Shown: positions 1 to 6,957 of the stretch, piece by piece
Position numbering within the stretch: the first letter of the stretch is position 1
Layout: every line of letters starts with the position of its first letter
NCBI GenBank assembly: GCA_012513395.1
Contig: JAAZCH010000016.1
Span: forward strand, 1 to 11,054
From: Tissierellia bacterium
GTDB taxonomy: Bacteria; Bacillota_A; Clostridia; Tissierellales; Peptoniphilaceae
Length of the DNA: 11,054 nucleotides
Direction: 5' to 3'
Notes under the pieces: generated by a model
Told to the model about the DNA's origin: nothing
What the model saw: the letters and a program-made list of their open reading frames with translations, nothing else
Databases searched by the model: none
Translations under genes and position numbers: made by a program

Positions 1-794
1 AGTCCTCTTTTTACTCCAAACATAAGTGCAGAACCTGCAATTCCACCAAAAATAGCTTTAAAATCAAAAGCACTTTTAAAAATCAAACTGAAAATTGTTG
101 GGATTCTGCCAGCATTCATAATTATTAATATAATTGCTACTAAAACATAACCTCCGCCCATAAAGGGTACGATTTTGTCAGTAAATGCTAATATTCTGTC
201 GCCGCCACCTAATAGACAATAAAGTGTTAATAAACCAAAGAATCCGCCGATTATAATTGGAGCTTTGTCTCCATAGAATCCATATACAGCAAACGAGCTT
301 TGTAAGTTATAAGATGCTAAAGCATTGAAACCAACTCCGTAAGTAAGAATAAGTGCGATAGAAAATATAATACCTAAAAGTTTTGAATTTACGCCATATT
401 CCATGTAATACGATGGTCCACCATAACATCTACCTTTTTCATCTCTACGTTTATAAATTTGTGCCAATGTAGACTCGATAAATGAAGTAGCCGCTCCCAG
501 AAGTCCAACTACCCACATCCAAAATACTGCACCATATCCACCAAGGCAAATTGCTGTGGACACGCCAATAATGTTTCCCGTTCCTACTTTTGATCCAACT
601 GTAACCATAAGAGCTTGTAGCCCAGTTACTCCACCTTCAGCAGGCTTTTCTTTTACAACTTTAAGAGATTCTCCAAAAAGTTTAATTTGAACAAAGCCTG
701 TTTTAAAAGAAAAATAAATTCCTGCTCCTAATAGTAGTACAATTAGTATCGGATAATATAAAATATTATATATTATGTATAAAGCATTTGCAAT
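1..794 (-). CDS. Sodium:alanine/glycine symporter (AGCS family), N-terminal half, start unclear
   Basis: Reading the minus strand from about 794 to the window edge gives one open frame of about 260 codons without a stop. It encodes the first half of an AGCS-family membrane carrier, which imports alanine or glycine with sodium. Visible family signatures are GSKVGTGNIIGVSTAI (about 592-545) and the hallmark GGYGAVFWMW (about 545-513), followed by a charged stretch and GPSYYMEYG. Hydrophobic segments such as ILIVLLLGAGIYF and ILTYGVGFNAL are membrane helices. The family is usually 450-490 residues, so the C-terminal half lies outside the window. Oddly, the frame opens after a TAA at 815-813 and has no ATG, GTG or TTG until the ATG at 608-606, which lies well inside the conserved domain. 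Candidate rare starts are ATT (794) or ATA (776), neither with a Shine-Dalgarno. The family call is firm. Whether the gene is functional is open. Confidence 0.85.
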   Translation of the reverse strand, partial: MANALYIIYNILYYPILIVLLLGAGIYFSFKTGFVQIKLFGESLKVVKEKPAEGGVTGLQALMVTVGSKVGTGNIIGVSTAICLGGYGAVFWMWVVGLLGAATSFIESTLAQIYKRRDEKGRCYGGPSYYMEYGVNSKLLGIIFSIALILTYGVGFNALASYNLQSSFAVYGFYGDKAPIIIGGFFGLLTLYCLLGGGDRILAFTDKIVPFMGGGYVLVAIILIIMNAGRIPTIFSLIFKSAFDFKAIFGGIAGSALMFGVKRG

Positions 795-799
795 GCTTT
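781..799. repeat. Perfect 8-bp inverted repeat at symporter 5' end
   Basis: AAAGCATT (781-788) and AATGCTTT (792-799) are perfect complements around a 3-base spacer. The hairpin sits exactly where the symporter gene should start. No T-tract follows it in the symporter direction, so it does not look like a terminator. It could be an operator, a translation-controlling hairpin or chance in AT-rich DNA. Confidence 0.5.
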
Positions 800-836
800 T
801 ATTGTTATGTAATTAACAGATTAAGCAATCAATCTT

Positions 837-842
837 ATTATA
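837..842 (-). promoter_or_regulatory. Possible -10 box for the symporter gene
   Basis: The minus strand reads TATAAT at 842-837, between the SLH terminator and the symporter frame. No convincing -35 box is visible at 16-18 bases upstream, so this is a weak call. Confidence 0.3.
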
Positions 843-854
843 TTTAATACTTTT

Positions 855-894
855 TAAAAATATAAATCACCCCAATTTATATATTAGGGTGATT
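855..894 (-). terminator. Rho-independent terminator after the SLH gene
   Basis: On the minus strand, 17 bases after the SLH stop codon, AATCACCC (894-887) pairs with GGGTGATT (872-865). Three further A/T pairs inside form after one mismatch. The stem is followed by an A/T stretch with five Ts (TATATTTTT). The stem is clear but the T-tract is interrupted, so termination may be moderate. Confidence 0.65.
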
Positions 895-910
895 ATAGTT
901 TACTCTTAGT

Positions 911-2806
911 TTATTTTACTAAAATCCAATTTCCATTCTCTACATATTGCTCTCTGGTGTTTGATGCGCTAATAATATCATATTCTGCCCAATGATTCTT
1001 TGTATCAGAAAATTTTGTGATTGAATTTTCATTTACTGTTGCAATATTATCAGGAGTTACACTGCGTTTAAATAATCTATTTAGCATAGTCACAGCTTCT
1101 GCTCTTGTAATAGTTTCGTCAGGTTTAAAGCTTCCGTCTTCGTAGCCTTTTACGATACCATTACTAACTGCCAACTCTATAGCTTCTTTTGCCCAATGTC
1201 CATCGATATCAATTAGGCTTGATTTTTTTACACTTTCATTTTGTAACGATGAAGCTATCATTTGTACAAATTCTCCTCGGGTTATAGCATCTTTAGGTCT
1301 AAATTCTTTTTCTGAATAACCTTCTTTATAACCAAAATTTACTATATAATTTATTTCGTCCTTAAACCAATCACTATCATTCACGTCTTCGAAGGTGGAT
1401 TTTTCTTTTGGAACATTGTTATCAGTTAGAAGTCTAGCATACATTACTGCTGCTTCTCCTCTAGTTATTTCGCCTTCAGGTTTAAAACTTCCATCTTCGT
1501 AACCGTTGATGTATCTAGTTATCATTTTGGTTCCAATTACAGATTTTTCAAGTTTTGCCGAAATAGTAGTTTCGTAAGAAGAGAATAATATCCAAGGATT
1601 AATTTGCAATTTTTCTTTTTCCTGTCTTAGATATTTTTCAATAGTTAATACTTCATTCCTAATTTTTTTAATAATTCTGTCGATTTCTGCTTGAGTTGCA
1701 TTATAATCTAACAATACAATTTGTCCTTCGCTCAATACACCAATTAATTCTTCTTGCAAATTTGAAGGCAAGTTATTCTTGAGAATTCTCTCACCATCTT
1801 CAATAGCTACTTCTAAAATTTCCTTATTAACTTTATCAATTACTACTGGCAAACCAGATAATCTCCTCTTAGCATTTCCAATATCTATTCTAGCACTATT
1901 AACTTCAGCAATAGTTGAGTTTGGATTTGATAAAATTTTTTGCCCTGCCAAAACTGCATTGTCATAAGCCGCCTTTTCTGAATTAGTTGCATTTTTATAT
2001 GCATCTGAAGCTTTTACATTTTGAGATTCTTCTAATATTTTTTGCAATAGATTTTTTGCTGCTGCTAGGTCATTGCCCACTTCTCTAGCTACCAGTGCAT
2101 CGTCCAAATCTTTTTTGGCTTTATCCACTTCGTCTTGTGTTGTTTCTGAACTTTCGTATGCTGTTTCGGCTGATATTAAGGCATCTATTACTTCTTTGTC
2201 TAATGGTTTGATTTCATCTAGAATTAGTTTCTTTGCGCTATCTATCAATTCTTTTAAAGCTGTCTTATCTGCCTTGCCACTTAATGCTGTTGTTGCCTGT
2301 TTAAGTTCCATTAAAGACATTTCTATATCCATTTGTGTTAGGGTTGTATCCATGTCTAAAACTTCTTTGGCTGATTTAAGTGCATTATCATATGCTTCTT
2401 TTTCTTCATCTGTGGCATTTTTGTAAGCATCTAAGCCTTTTATATCAGCTTCTTTATTTACTTCTTCTAGAAGTTTTGATTTATCAGTTTCTTGTCCACT
2501 TAATGCATTATTAGCAGTATTAATTTTGTCTAGTGCTTCGTTTATTTCTACATAAGTAGCATCGTTTTTTCTAAGAATCATTTGGCCTGCTGTGATTGCA
2601 TCGTCATAGGATTCTTTTTCTGCATATTTTGCGTTGTAATATGAGGCGCTCACTTTTATTGTATTTGCCTCTTTTACTGCTCCTTCCAAAGCATTTCTTG
2701 AAGCTTTTAAATCCGCTGTTGCTTTAGCTATCAGAGCTTCATTTAGAATTTTTGTTGCATCATCTATTTGTCCTTGTCCAGCACTTGGTTTAGTTTTTAT
2801 GAACAA
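911..2806 (-). CDS. SLH-domain surface protein, downstream (3') part of a frameshifted gene
   Basis: This frame carries the cell-wall-anchoring half of a surface protein. Residues about 1-400 are helical, lysine/glutamate-rich repeats of the FIVAR/GA-module type, with recurring pieces such as AYKNAT followed by EKEAYDNA (about 127-142) or EKAAYDNA (about 270-284), and units ending in ALSG. At about 422-463, 471-515 and 530-575 are three SLH modules (the first lacks its initial F-D-W part), with GYEDGSFKP and ITRGEA or ITRAEA motifs. A final NHWAEYDI segment ends the protein. SLH modules normally bind pyruvylated secondary wall polysaccharide. As a separate protein it would start at TTG 2806 with no Shine-Dalgarno and no signal peptide. 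It would also begin in the middle of a repeat, and the same frame stays open upstream to 2839. It is therefore most likely the remainder of the gene beginning at 3557. The repeats may bind host or matrix proteins, but that is inference. Confidence 0.85.
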   Translation of the reverse strand: MFIKTKPSAGQGQIDDATKILNEALIAKATADLKASRNALEGAVKEANTIKVSASYYNAKYAEKESYDDAITAGQMILRKNDATYVEINEALDKINTANNALSGQETDKSKLLEEVNKEADIKGLDAYKNATDEEKEAYDNALKSAKEVLDMDTTLTQMDIEMSLMELKQATTALSGKADKTALKELIDSAKKLILDEIKPLDKEVIDALISAETAYESSETTQDEVDKAKKDLDDALVAREVGNDLAAAKNLLQKILEESQNVKASDAYKNATNSEKAAYDNAVLAGQKILSNPNSTIAEVNSARIDIGNAKRRLSGLPVVIDKVNKEILEVAIEDGERILKNNLPSNLQEELIGVLSEGQIVLLDYNATQAEIDRIIKKIRNEVLTIEKYLRQEKEKLQINPWILFSSYETTISAKLEKSVIGTKMITRYINGYEDGSFKPEGEITRGEAAVMYARLLTDNNVPKEKSTFEDVNDSDWFKDEINYIVNFGYKEGYSEKEFRPKDAITRGEFVQMIASSLQNESVKKSSLIDIDGHWAKEAIELAVSNGIVKGYEDGSFKPDETITRAEAVTMLNRLFKRSVTPDNIATVNENSITKFSDTKNHWAEYDIISASNTREQYVENGNWILVK

Positions 2807-2807
2807 A

Positions 2808-2842
2808 TTATTTAATATATTTAATGCCTCTATTATCTTCTA
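2808..2842 (-). other. Frameshift junction splitting the SLH protein gene
   Basis: The upstream frame ends at TAA 2810-2808. The downstream frame is open from just after a TAG at 2842-2840. Within this short overlap the reading frame must move by +1 to join the two parts. Dropping one of the two Ts at 2833-2834 (plus-strand numbering) would give LEDIEALNILNN, which continues smoothly into the helical repeat. The joined protein would be about 881 residues. No homopolymer longer than three bases lies in the overlap. Confidence 0.75.
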
Positions 2843-3557
2843 AATTTGTAGTTTCGGGGTCAATCTCCAATGCTTCTGCTACTTCTTTTGCTTCATCGGC
2901 TTTTGTTTTATCTACTGTGAATATAGTCAAAATTGTTTCCGATACAAGCTTACCTGATTCTAGGGCAGTGATGGAAACCGTTGCGCCGTCTGGAATGTCT
3001 AAAGGTAATTCACATTCAAAATTTGCATTAACTTTAGTTTTCTCAATTCTTTTAAACATATTGTTTACATTTGTATAAGTGATTTCTACTATTGAATTTG
3101 CTGGTACTGTCGCCGTCAAAATGCTAATCCCTTCCTTTACAGGATCAGCACTTAAATCTGCTGCTGTTGTTGTTATTTTTACATCAGTTGGAGATGTAGA
3201 TGGACTCCGACCATCCAACGCATTAGCTGAATTTTGCAATTTTAACTTCGTTGCATCTAGTTGCTCTTTAGTCAGCTCAGAATCATTTTTTAATAGCAAT
3301 GCTTTTGCCTCTTCAATCGCATTAAAGTACGCGTACTTTAAAGTGGCTCCTGCATTTTTATATTTGTAACTACTTATAATAGTTTTTTCTTTATCCACTT
3401 CTGCCTGTAATGCTGTTCTTGAATCCTCTATTTCCTCATCAGCTGCTTTAATTACTCCTATTTCAAAAAATGTGGTAAGTCCGCTAAATATTATTACAAA
3501 TGCTAATACTAATGATATCGTCTGTTTTAAAATACTATTTGTCGTAATTTTTTTCAA
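2808..3557 (-). CDS. SLH-domain surface protein, signal peptide-bearing upstream (5') part
   Basis: This frame encodes the exported N-terminus of the surface protein. I place the start at TTG 3557, not the ATG at 3578: AAGGAGG (3569-3563) lies five bases before the TTG and would be inside the coding region otherwise. From the TTG the protein begins MKKITTNSILKQ. A hydrophobic core (LVLAFVIIFSGL) and a likely signal peptidase site near VIKAA follow, a standard Sec signal. Residues about 48-117 form one FIVAR-like helical repeat ending NALDG. About 123-215 look like a beta-sandwich Ig-like domain (alternating ITTTA, SILTATVP, ATVSITAL). The frame then enters another helical region (ADEAKEVAEAL) and stops abruptly at 2810-2808 with GIKYIK. 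It has no wall anchor of its own, so alone it would be secreted. The gap after the DJ-1 gene is about 34 bases with no clear promoter, so it may be cotranscribed. Confidence 0.8.
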   Translation of the reverse strand: MKKITTNSILKQTISLVLAFVIIFSGLTTFFEIGVIKAADEEIEDSRTALQAEVDKEKTIISSYKYKNAGATLKYAYFNAIEEAKALLLKNDSELTKEQLDATKLKLQNSANALDGRSPSTSPTDVKITTTAADLSADPVKEGISILTATVPANSIVEITYTNVNNMFKRIEKTKVNANFECELPLDIPDGATVSITALESGKLVSETILTIFTVDKTKADEAKEVAEALEIDPETTNLEDNRGIKYIK

Positions 3558-3591
3558 TTCATCCTCCTTGTATGACATTTGTGATGAATAG

Positions 3592-4158
3592 TTATTTCTC
3601 TGCCATTAACATGGTAAATAATGTGTCGTTTTCTATTTCTTTTCTTTTATCAATACCTAATAATTCTTCAATTAGTTCAAATGCAAGACTAGCTGCTATA
3701 GCTGGTCCTCTTCCTGTAATAACTTTTCCATCTTTTACAGTTATATCTGTCTTGTGATTTCCAGTTTTAATATTTCCTTCAAATCCTGGATAGCATGTGA
3801 AGTTCTTGCTTTCTAAAAGCCCCGCTTCATCTAATACTATTGGCGCTGCACACAATGCTGATACAATTTTTTCTTCTTTTGCCATTTCTTGGATAATAGA
3901 AATTGCCTTTTTGTTATCTCTAATGTGATATGCTCCTGGCAGCCCACCTGGTGAATAGACTGCGTCGTAATTTTCGCCTTCTACTTCCGAAATTAATTTG
4001 TCTGCTATGATTTTAATATCGTGAGCTCCTATAACTTCCTTTTTGTCCATTACAGAAACTAAATCCACTTGGATCTCTGCTCTTCTCAAATAATCTACTA
4101 CGGTAATCACTTCTACTTCTTCTGTTCCATCTGCTATAAAAATTAAAACTTTTCTCAT
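3592..4158 (-). CDS. DJ-1/PfpI (ThiJ/YajL-like) family protein
   Basis: This 188-residue protein spans a single DJ-1/PfpI domain, the normal family length. It starts RKVLIFIADGTEEVE, with E16 matching the conserved acidic residue. The nucleophile elbow SALCAAPIVLDEAGLL puts the reactive cysteine at C103. GGLPGA (71-76) and GRGPAIAASLAFELIE are further hallmarks. Members act in the cytoplasm as redox or glyoxal stress proteins, deglycase/glyoxalase-like enzymes or chaperones, and the sequence does not decide which. There is no signal peptide or protease catalytic triad evidence. The ATG lies nine bases after the proC stop, and its GAGGTG ribosome site overlaps that stop codon, so the two genes are translated as a coupled pair. 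Confidence 0.88.
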   Translation of the reverse strand: MRKVLIFIADGTEEVEVITVVDYLRRAEIQVDLVSVMDKKEVIGAHDIKIIADKLISEVEGENYDAVYSPGGLPGAYHIRDNKKAISIIQEMAKEEKIVSALCAAPIVLDEAGLLESKNFTCYPGFEGNIKTGNHKTDITVKDGKVITGRGPAIAASLAFELIEELLGIDKRKEIENDTLFTMLMAEK

Positions 4159-4167
4159 GATGTCACC

Positions 4168-4965
4168 TCAAATTAATTTTTCTGATGCTTTAGTTCCTTC
4201 GTGAACTGCTTCTATAATAGCATTTCTAAAACCTGCTTTTTCCAAAACTAAGACGCCTTTTATCGTGCTTCCACCTGGAGAAGTTACCTCGTCCTTTAAC
4301 TCCGCTGGATGTTTTCCTGACTCTTGAACTAATTTTGCAGATCCTAGCATTACTTGGCTCATAAGCTGATAAATTTCAGCTCTGGAAAATCCATGACTAA
4401 CCGCTGCATCCGATGCAGATTCAATAAGCATAAATAAATAAGCTGGCATACATCCTACGAATCCTGTAAAGGAAGCTATCTTACTTTCATCCAAGATTAT
4501 AACCTTGCCTACAGATTCGAACAAATTAAATGCAAAGTCTATGGATTCCGAGTCCAATCCTGATTCAGGCGAAATTGCAGTCATTCCTTCACCTATAGTG
4601 GCAGGGGTATTGGACATCACTCTTATATATTTCTTATCTTCACCAAATATACTATTCATAGCCTCTATACTCACACCTGCTGCTATAGAAATAATTAATG
4701 TGTCCTTTTCTAGTTTATCTTTTATCTTGTCGCCCAATTCCTCAAAACCTTGGGGACGAATAGCTATTAGCAATCTTTTAGATTTTGAAACTAATTCTTC
4801 TTCTGATCCGGCATAAGATACACCTCTTTGTAATATATCTCTGACTTTTTCTTTGTTTCGTTCGTATATTATAATGCTTTTAGGCGCTATTAATCCAGAT
4901 TTTATCGCTCCTCTAACTATAGCACCTCCCATATTTCCTACTCCAATAATTCCCAATTCATACAT
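4168..4965 (-). CDS. proC: Pyrroline-5-carboxylate reductase
   Basis: The enzyme reduces 1-pyrroline-5-carboxylate to proline with NAD(P)H, the last step of proline synthesis, in the cytoplasm. The 265 residues match the usual length. The N-terminal Rossmann fold has GVGNMG (8-13) for the cofactor. The mid-region VMSNTPATIGEGMTA is typical of the family. The C-terminal dimerisation domain shows the signature VTSPGGSTIKGVLVLEKAG near residues 227-245. A GAGGTG ribosome site precedes the ATG by six bases. It is first in a leftward block with the DJ-1 gene and probably the SLH gene. A strong terminator just upstream separates it from the aldolase gene. No obvious promoter is visible in the 26 bases left between terminator and start, so readthrough or a promoter overlapping the hairpin is possible. 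Confidence 0.95.
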   Translation of the reverse strand: MYELGIIGVGNMGGAIVRGAIKSGLIAPKSIIIYERNKEKVRDILQRGVSYAGSEEELVSKSKRLLIAIRPQGFEELGDKIKDKLEKDTLIISIAAGVSIEAMNSIFGEDKKYIRVMSNTPATIGEGMTAISPESGLDSESIDFAFNLFESVGKVIILDESKIASFTGFVGCMPAYLFMLIESASDAAVSHGFSRAEIYQLMSQVMLGSAKLVQESGKHPAELKDEVTSPGGSTIKGVLVLEKAGFRNAIIEAVHEGTKASEKLI

Positions 4966-4990
4966 ATTTGCACCTCTATTAATTTTTTAG

Positions 4991-5024
4991 TTAAAAAAAG
5001 CGTGAGTTTATTCTAACCCACGCT
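4991..5024 (-). terminator. Strong rho-independent terminator after the aldolase gene
   Basis: On the minus strand AGCGTGGGTT (5024-5015) pairs with AACTCACGCT (5008-4999), a 10-bp stem with one G-U pair and a 6-base loop, followed directly by seven Ts (4999-4993, the first in the stem). It begins seven bases after the aldolase stop codon at 5032. Confidence 0.92.
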
Positions 5025-5031
5025 AAATGTT

Positions 5032-5919
5032 TTAAATGATTGAAGCTTCGTAAATTCCATCTACAGATTTTTCCATTAAGCCATTAAATTCTTCGTCACT
5101 TTGGTCTGCATATAGATTTTCTACTAAAGCTCTAGAGAAACTAGCAATTAAACCTGGGTTTTTAGCAAGTCTTCTGTTGGCATCTTCTACAGAGTATCCA
5201 CCTGAAAGTGCTACTACTCTAACTACTTTTTCATGGTCGATTAGTTCTCTATAGAAATCATCTTCTGTAGGAATAGTAACTTTAAGCATCACTTCAGTGT
5301 CACCTTCTAGTTGGTCTAGGTGTTTTAGAATTTCTTCTTTCATAATAGCTTCTGCTTCTGCTTTTGTAGGACTGTTGATGTCCACTTCTGGTTCAAGTAT
5401 CGGCATTAATCCTGCGTCAAAAATTTGTTGTCCAACTTCAAACTGTTGGTCGATAACTTCTTTAATTCCTTCTTTGTTAGCTTCTTGGATAACTGCACGC
5501 ATTTTTGTTCCGAAAATATGTCTTTCGTTTCCTCTTCTTAACAGTTCGTCTAGGTTGTCGATAACTTTCATTAGCTGCACGCCATTAGCTACTTCTTCTA
5601 GACCTTTATCTACTTTCAAAAATGGAACGATTCCCTTTTCTTCCCATAAATAATCTCCAGTGTATTTGTCATCGATTTTTCTATCGATAGTTTGCTCAAA
5701 TAGGATAGCTCCTATGATCTTATCAGAGTTAAACGCAGGTGATTTTATAATTCTAGTTCTCATTTCATGAACCAGATCAAACATTTGCTCCTCGTTCTCA
5801 TAAGCATCCTCGTTAACACCATAAGCCTTTAATGCTTTCGGAGTGCTTCCTCCACTTTGGTCTAAAGCTGCAATAAATCCCTTACCATTTTTCATTAATT
5901 CCAATTGTTCTTTGTTCAT
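5032..5919 (-). CDS. fda: Class I fructose-bisphosphate aldolase
   Basis: This is the Schiff-base (metal-independent) aldolase of the Staphylococcus aureus Fda type. It cleaves fructose-1,6-bisphosphate to glyceraldehyde-3-phosphate and dihydroxyacetone phosphate in glycolysis, or the reverse. The 295-residue product begins [15 protein letters not shown] and carries [38 protein letters not shown] (Schiff-base lysine about K213) and the phosphate-binding VALSGGYS follow. The start at 5919 is set by GGAGG at 5929-5925. The open frame runs up to an ATG at 5964, but that lies within the -10 box and upstream of the predicted transcript start. The gene stands alone between its own promoter and a strong terminator. 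Confidence 0.95.
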   Translation of the reverse strand: MNKEQLELMKNGKGFIAALDQSGGSTPKALKAYGVNEDAYENEEQMFDLVHEMRTRIIKSPAFNSDKIIGAILFEQTIDRKIDDKYTGDYLWEEKGIVPFLKVDKGLEEVANGVQLMKVIDNLDELLRRGNERHIFGTKMRAVIQEANKEGIKEVIDQQFEVGQQIFDAGLMPILEPEVDINSPTKAEAEAIMKEEILKHLDQLEGDTEVMLKVTIPTEDDFYRELIDHEKVVRVVALSGGYSVEDANRRLAKNPGLIASFSRALVENLYADQSDEEFNGLMEKSVDGIYEASII

Positions 5920-5962
5920 ATTCGCCTCCATGTAATTAAAATCCTCAATTTCACTTGAATAC

Positions 5963-5991
5963 ATTATAACCTAAAATCCACTTTTATTAAA
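5963..5991 (-). promoter_or_regulatory. Promoter for the class I aldolase gene
   Basis: The minus strand has a perfect TATAAT at 5968-5963 and a weak TTTAAT at 5991-5986 as -35, spaced by 17 bases. The predicted transcript would start near 5956, leaving a short leader before the ATG at 5919. The -35 is a poor match, so an activator could be involved. Confidence 0.6.
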
Positions 5992-5998
5992 GAATAAG

Positions 5999-6031
5999 GT
6001 AAACTTTTTCAATTGTTTACTAAATGTTTAC
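5999..6031. repeat. GTTTAC repeat cluster between the divergent genes
   Basis: GTAAAC (5999-6004) faces GTTTAC (6015-6020) as an inverted pair. A second GTTTAC (6026-6031) repeats the latter at an 11-base interval, one helical turn. The cluster lies just upstream of the aldolase -35 and about 75-105 bases before the vanW-like -10. It could be a binding site for a regulator of either gene. No specific protein can be named. Confidence 0.45.
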
Positions 6032-6060
6032 GAAATTAGTTATTTTGTAACAATTATTTA

Positions 6061-6100
6061 AAATATCTTAGACTTGTTTTTGAAGATTTGAAATATCTTA
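6061..6100 (+). repeat. Direct repeat AAATATCTTA, two copies 30 bases apart
   Basis: The identical 10-mer AAATATCTTA occurs at 6061-6070 and 6091-6100, each preceded by TTA or TTG. The 30-base period is close to three helical turns. The second copy ends five bases before the -10 box of the van-like operon, so bound protein would touch the promoter. Such spacing is usual for response-regulator or repressor sites, but AT-rich DNA also makes 10-mers repeat by chance. Confidence 0.5.
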
Positions 6101-6104
6101 CATA

Positions 6105-6110
6105 TATAAT
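6105..6110 (+). promoter_or_regulatory. Probable -10 box of the van-like operon
   Basis: TATAAT at 6105-6110 would start transcription near 6117, just ahead of the AAGGAAGGA ribosome site and the ATG at 6139. No good -35 exists at 17 bases; the nearest, TTGAAG at 6080-6085, is 19 away. This suits a promoter that needs an activator, which would fit the adjacent direct repeats. Confidence 0.45.
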
Positions 6111-6138
6111 ATTTTTAACAGTAAAGGAAGGAATCATT

Positions 6139-6957
6139 ATGAAAAATTTAATCAAAAAAACATTTCCTTGGGCAGTAACTTTAAAAAGGAATTTGAGAAT
6201 ACGTTCATTTTACAATAATATGAGAAAAGATGGTAACAATTACTCTACAGAAATATCCAGATTGGAACTTCCAAATGTCCAGTTCAAGGATAAGTTCATA
6301 ATGCAAAATGAAAACACAGGATTCGATATTAAGTATCAAGAAAATAAAATATTCAATTTAAAATTAGCTGCGAAATCCATAAACAACGTAATTATTAAAC
6401 CAGGAGAAGTTTTTTCATTTTGGAAATTGGCTAGATTTGCAGATAGGGAAACTTCATACAAGGATGGCCTCGTAGTTGTGGATGGAGAACTGGGAACTGC
6501 ATATGCTGGTGGACTATGTCACATAAGCAATTTACTTTGCTGGTTATTTTTACACAGCCCTCTTACTTTTATAGAAAGAGTTGGACATAAGAGCAGAGAA
6601 TTTCCTTATCCAGAGGATATGTTAATTGGCGTGGACGCTACGATTATGGAAGGGTTAATGGATTTAAAAGTAAAAAACGAAACCGACCATACATTCCAAA
6701 TACAAATTGATTTTGATGAAAAATATATGTATGGTAAATTACTTACAAATAATTTGAATTTCAATATATACGAAATTAGAAATAGAAATTTATCCTACAA
6801 AAAGCTTGACGGAGAAATTTTTGAAGAAGTAGATATCTATAGAGATGTTTACAGCCAAAATAAAAAGCTCTTAGACTCTGTATTTATTTACAAAAATATT
6901 TGCAAGATAGGTTATCCAATAGAAATCGATACTCAATTAAAGAAGGTGGCGTTATGA
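6139..6957 (+). CDS. VanW-family protein
   Basis: The product (272 residues) matches VanW proteins found in vanB and vanG glycopeptide-resistance operons and in many clostridial genomes. Their biochemical role is not established. The VanW core is visible as PGEVFSFWKLA (about 88-98), a KDGLVVVDGE stretch, GGLCHISNLLCWLFLHSPL (about 124-142) and ERVGHKSREFP. There is no signal peptide or clear membrane helix, so a cytoplasmic location is likely. I chose ATG 6139 because AAGGAAGGA (6124-6132) lies six bases before it and the -10 box is at 6105-6110. An ATG at 6088 would start upstream of the promoter. Its TGA overlaps the ATG of the ligase gene, so translation is coupled. The neighbours, a D-Ala ligase and a D,D-peptidase, point to a role in peptidoglycan precursor handling. 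Confidence 0.87.
   Translation: MKNLIKKTFPWAVTLKRNLRIRSFYNNMRKDGNNYSTEISRLELPNVQFKDKFIMQNENTGFDIKYQENKIFNLKLAAKSINNVIIKPGEVFSFWKLARFADRETSYKDGLVVVDGELGTAYAGGLCHISNLLCWLFLHSPLTFIERVGHKSREFPYPEDMLIGVDATIMEGLMDLKVKNETDHTFQIQIDFDEKYMYGKLLTNNLNFNIYEIRNRNLSYKKLDGEIFEEVDIYRDVYSQNKKLLDSVFIYKNICKIGYPIEIDTQLKKVAL

Noticed and set aside
813..910. Riboswitch or T-box leader upstream of the symporter
   Set aside because: No conserved leader motif is seen; the only clear structures are the terminator hairpin and the short palindrome.
1900..2450. Possible recent duplication of FIVAR repeats (AYKNAT...AYDNA in two places)
   Set aside because: The protein motif recurs, but the DNA of the two copies differs at many third positions, so this is an old repeat, not a fresh duplication.
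1779..3757. Several plus-strand open frames of 60-120 codons opposite the SLH protein and DJ-1 genes
   Set aside because: They are antisense shadows with serine/alanine-rich low-complexity translations, no ribosome sites and no recognisable domains.
5920..5964. Upstream ATG (5964) for the aldolase
   Set aside because: It overlaps the -10 box and the added 15 residues do not fit the family N-terminus; GGAGG points to 5919.
6088..6138. Upstream ATG (6088) for the vanW-like gene
   Set aside because: It lies before the predicted transcript start and has no ribosome site; 6139 has a strong one.
6900..6953. Upstream TTG start for the ligase gene
   Set aside because: It would overlap the vanW-like gene by 54 bases; the family N-terminus KKSVLVLFGG starts at ATG 6954 with AAGGTGG before it.
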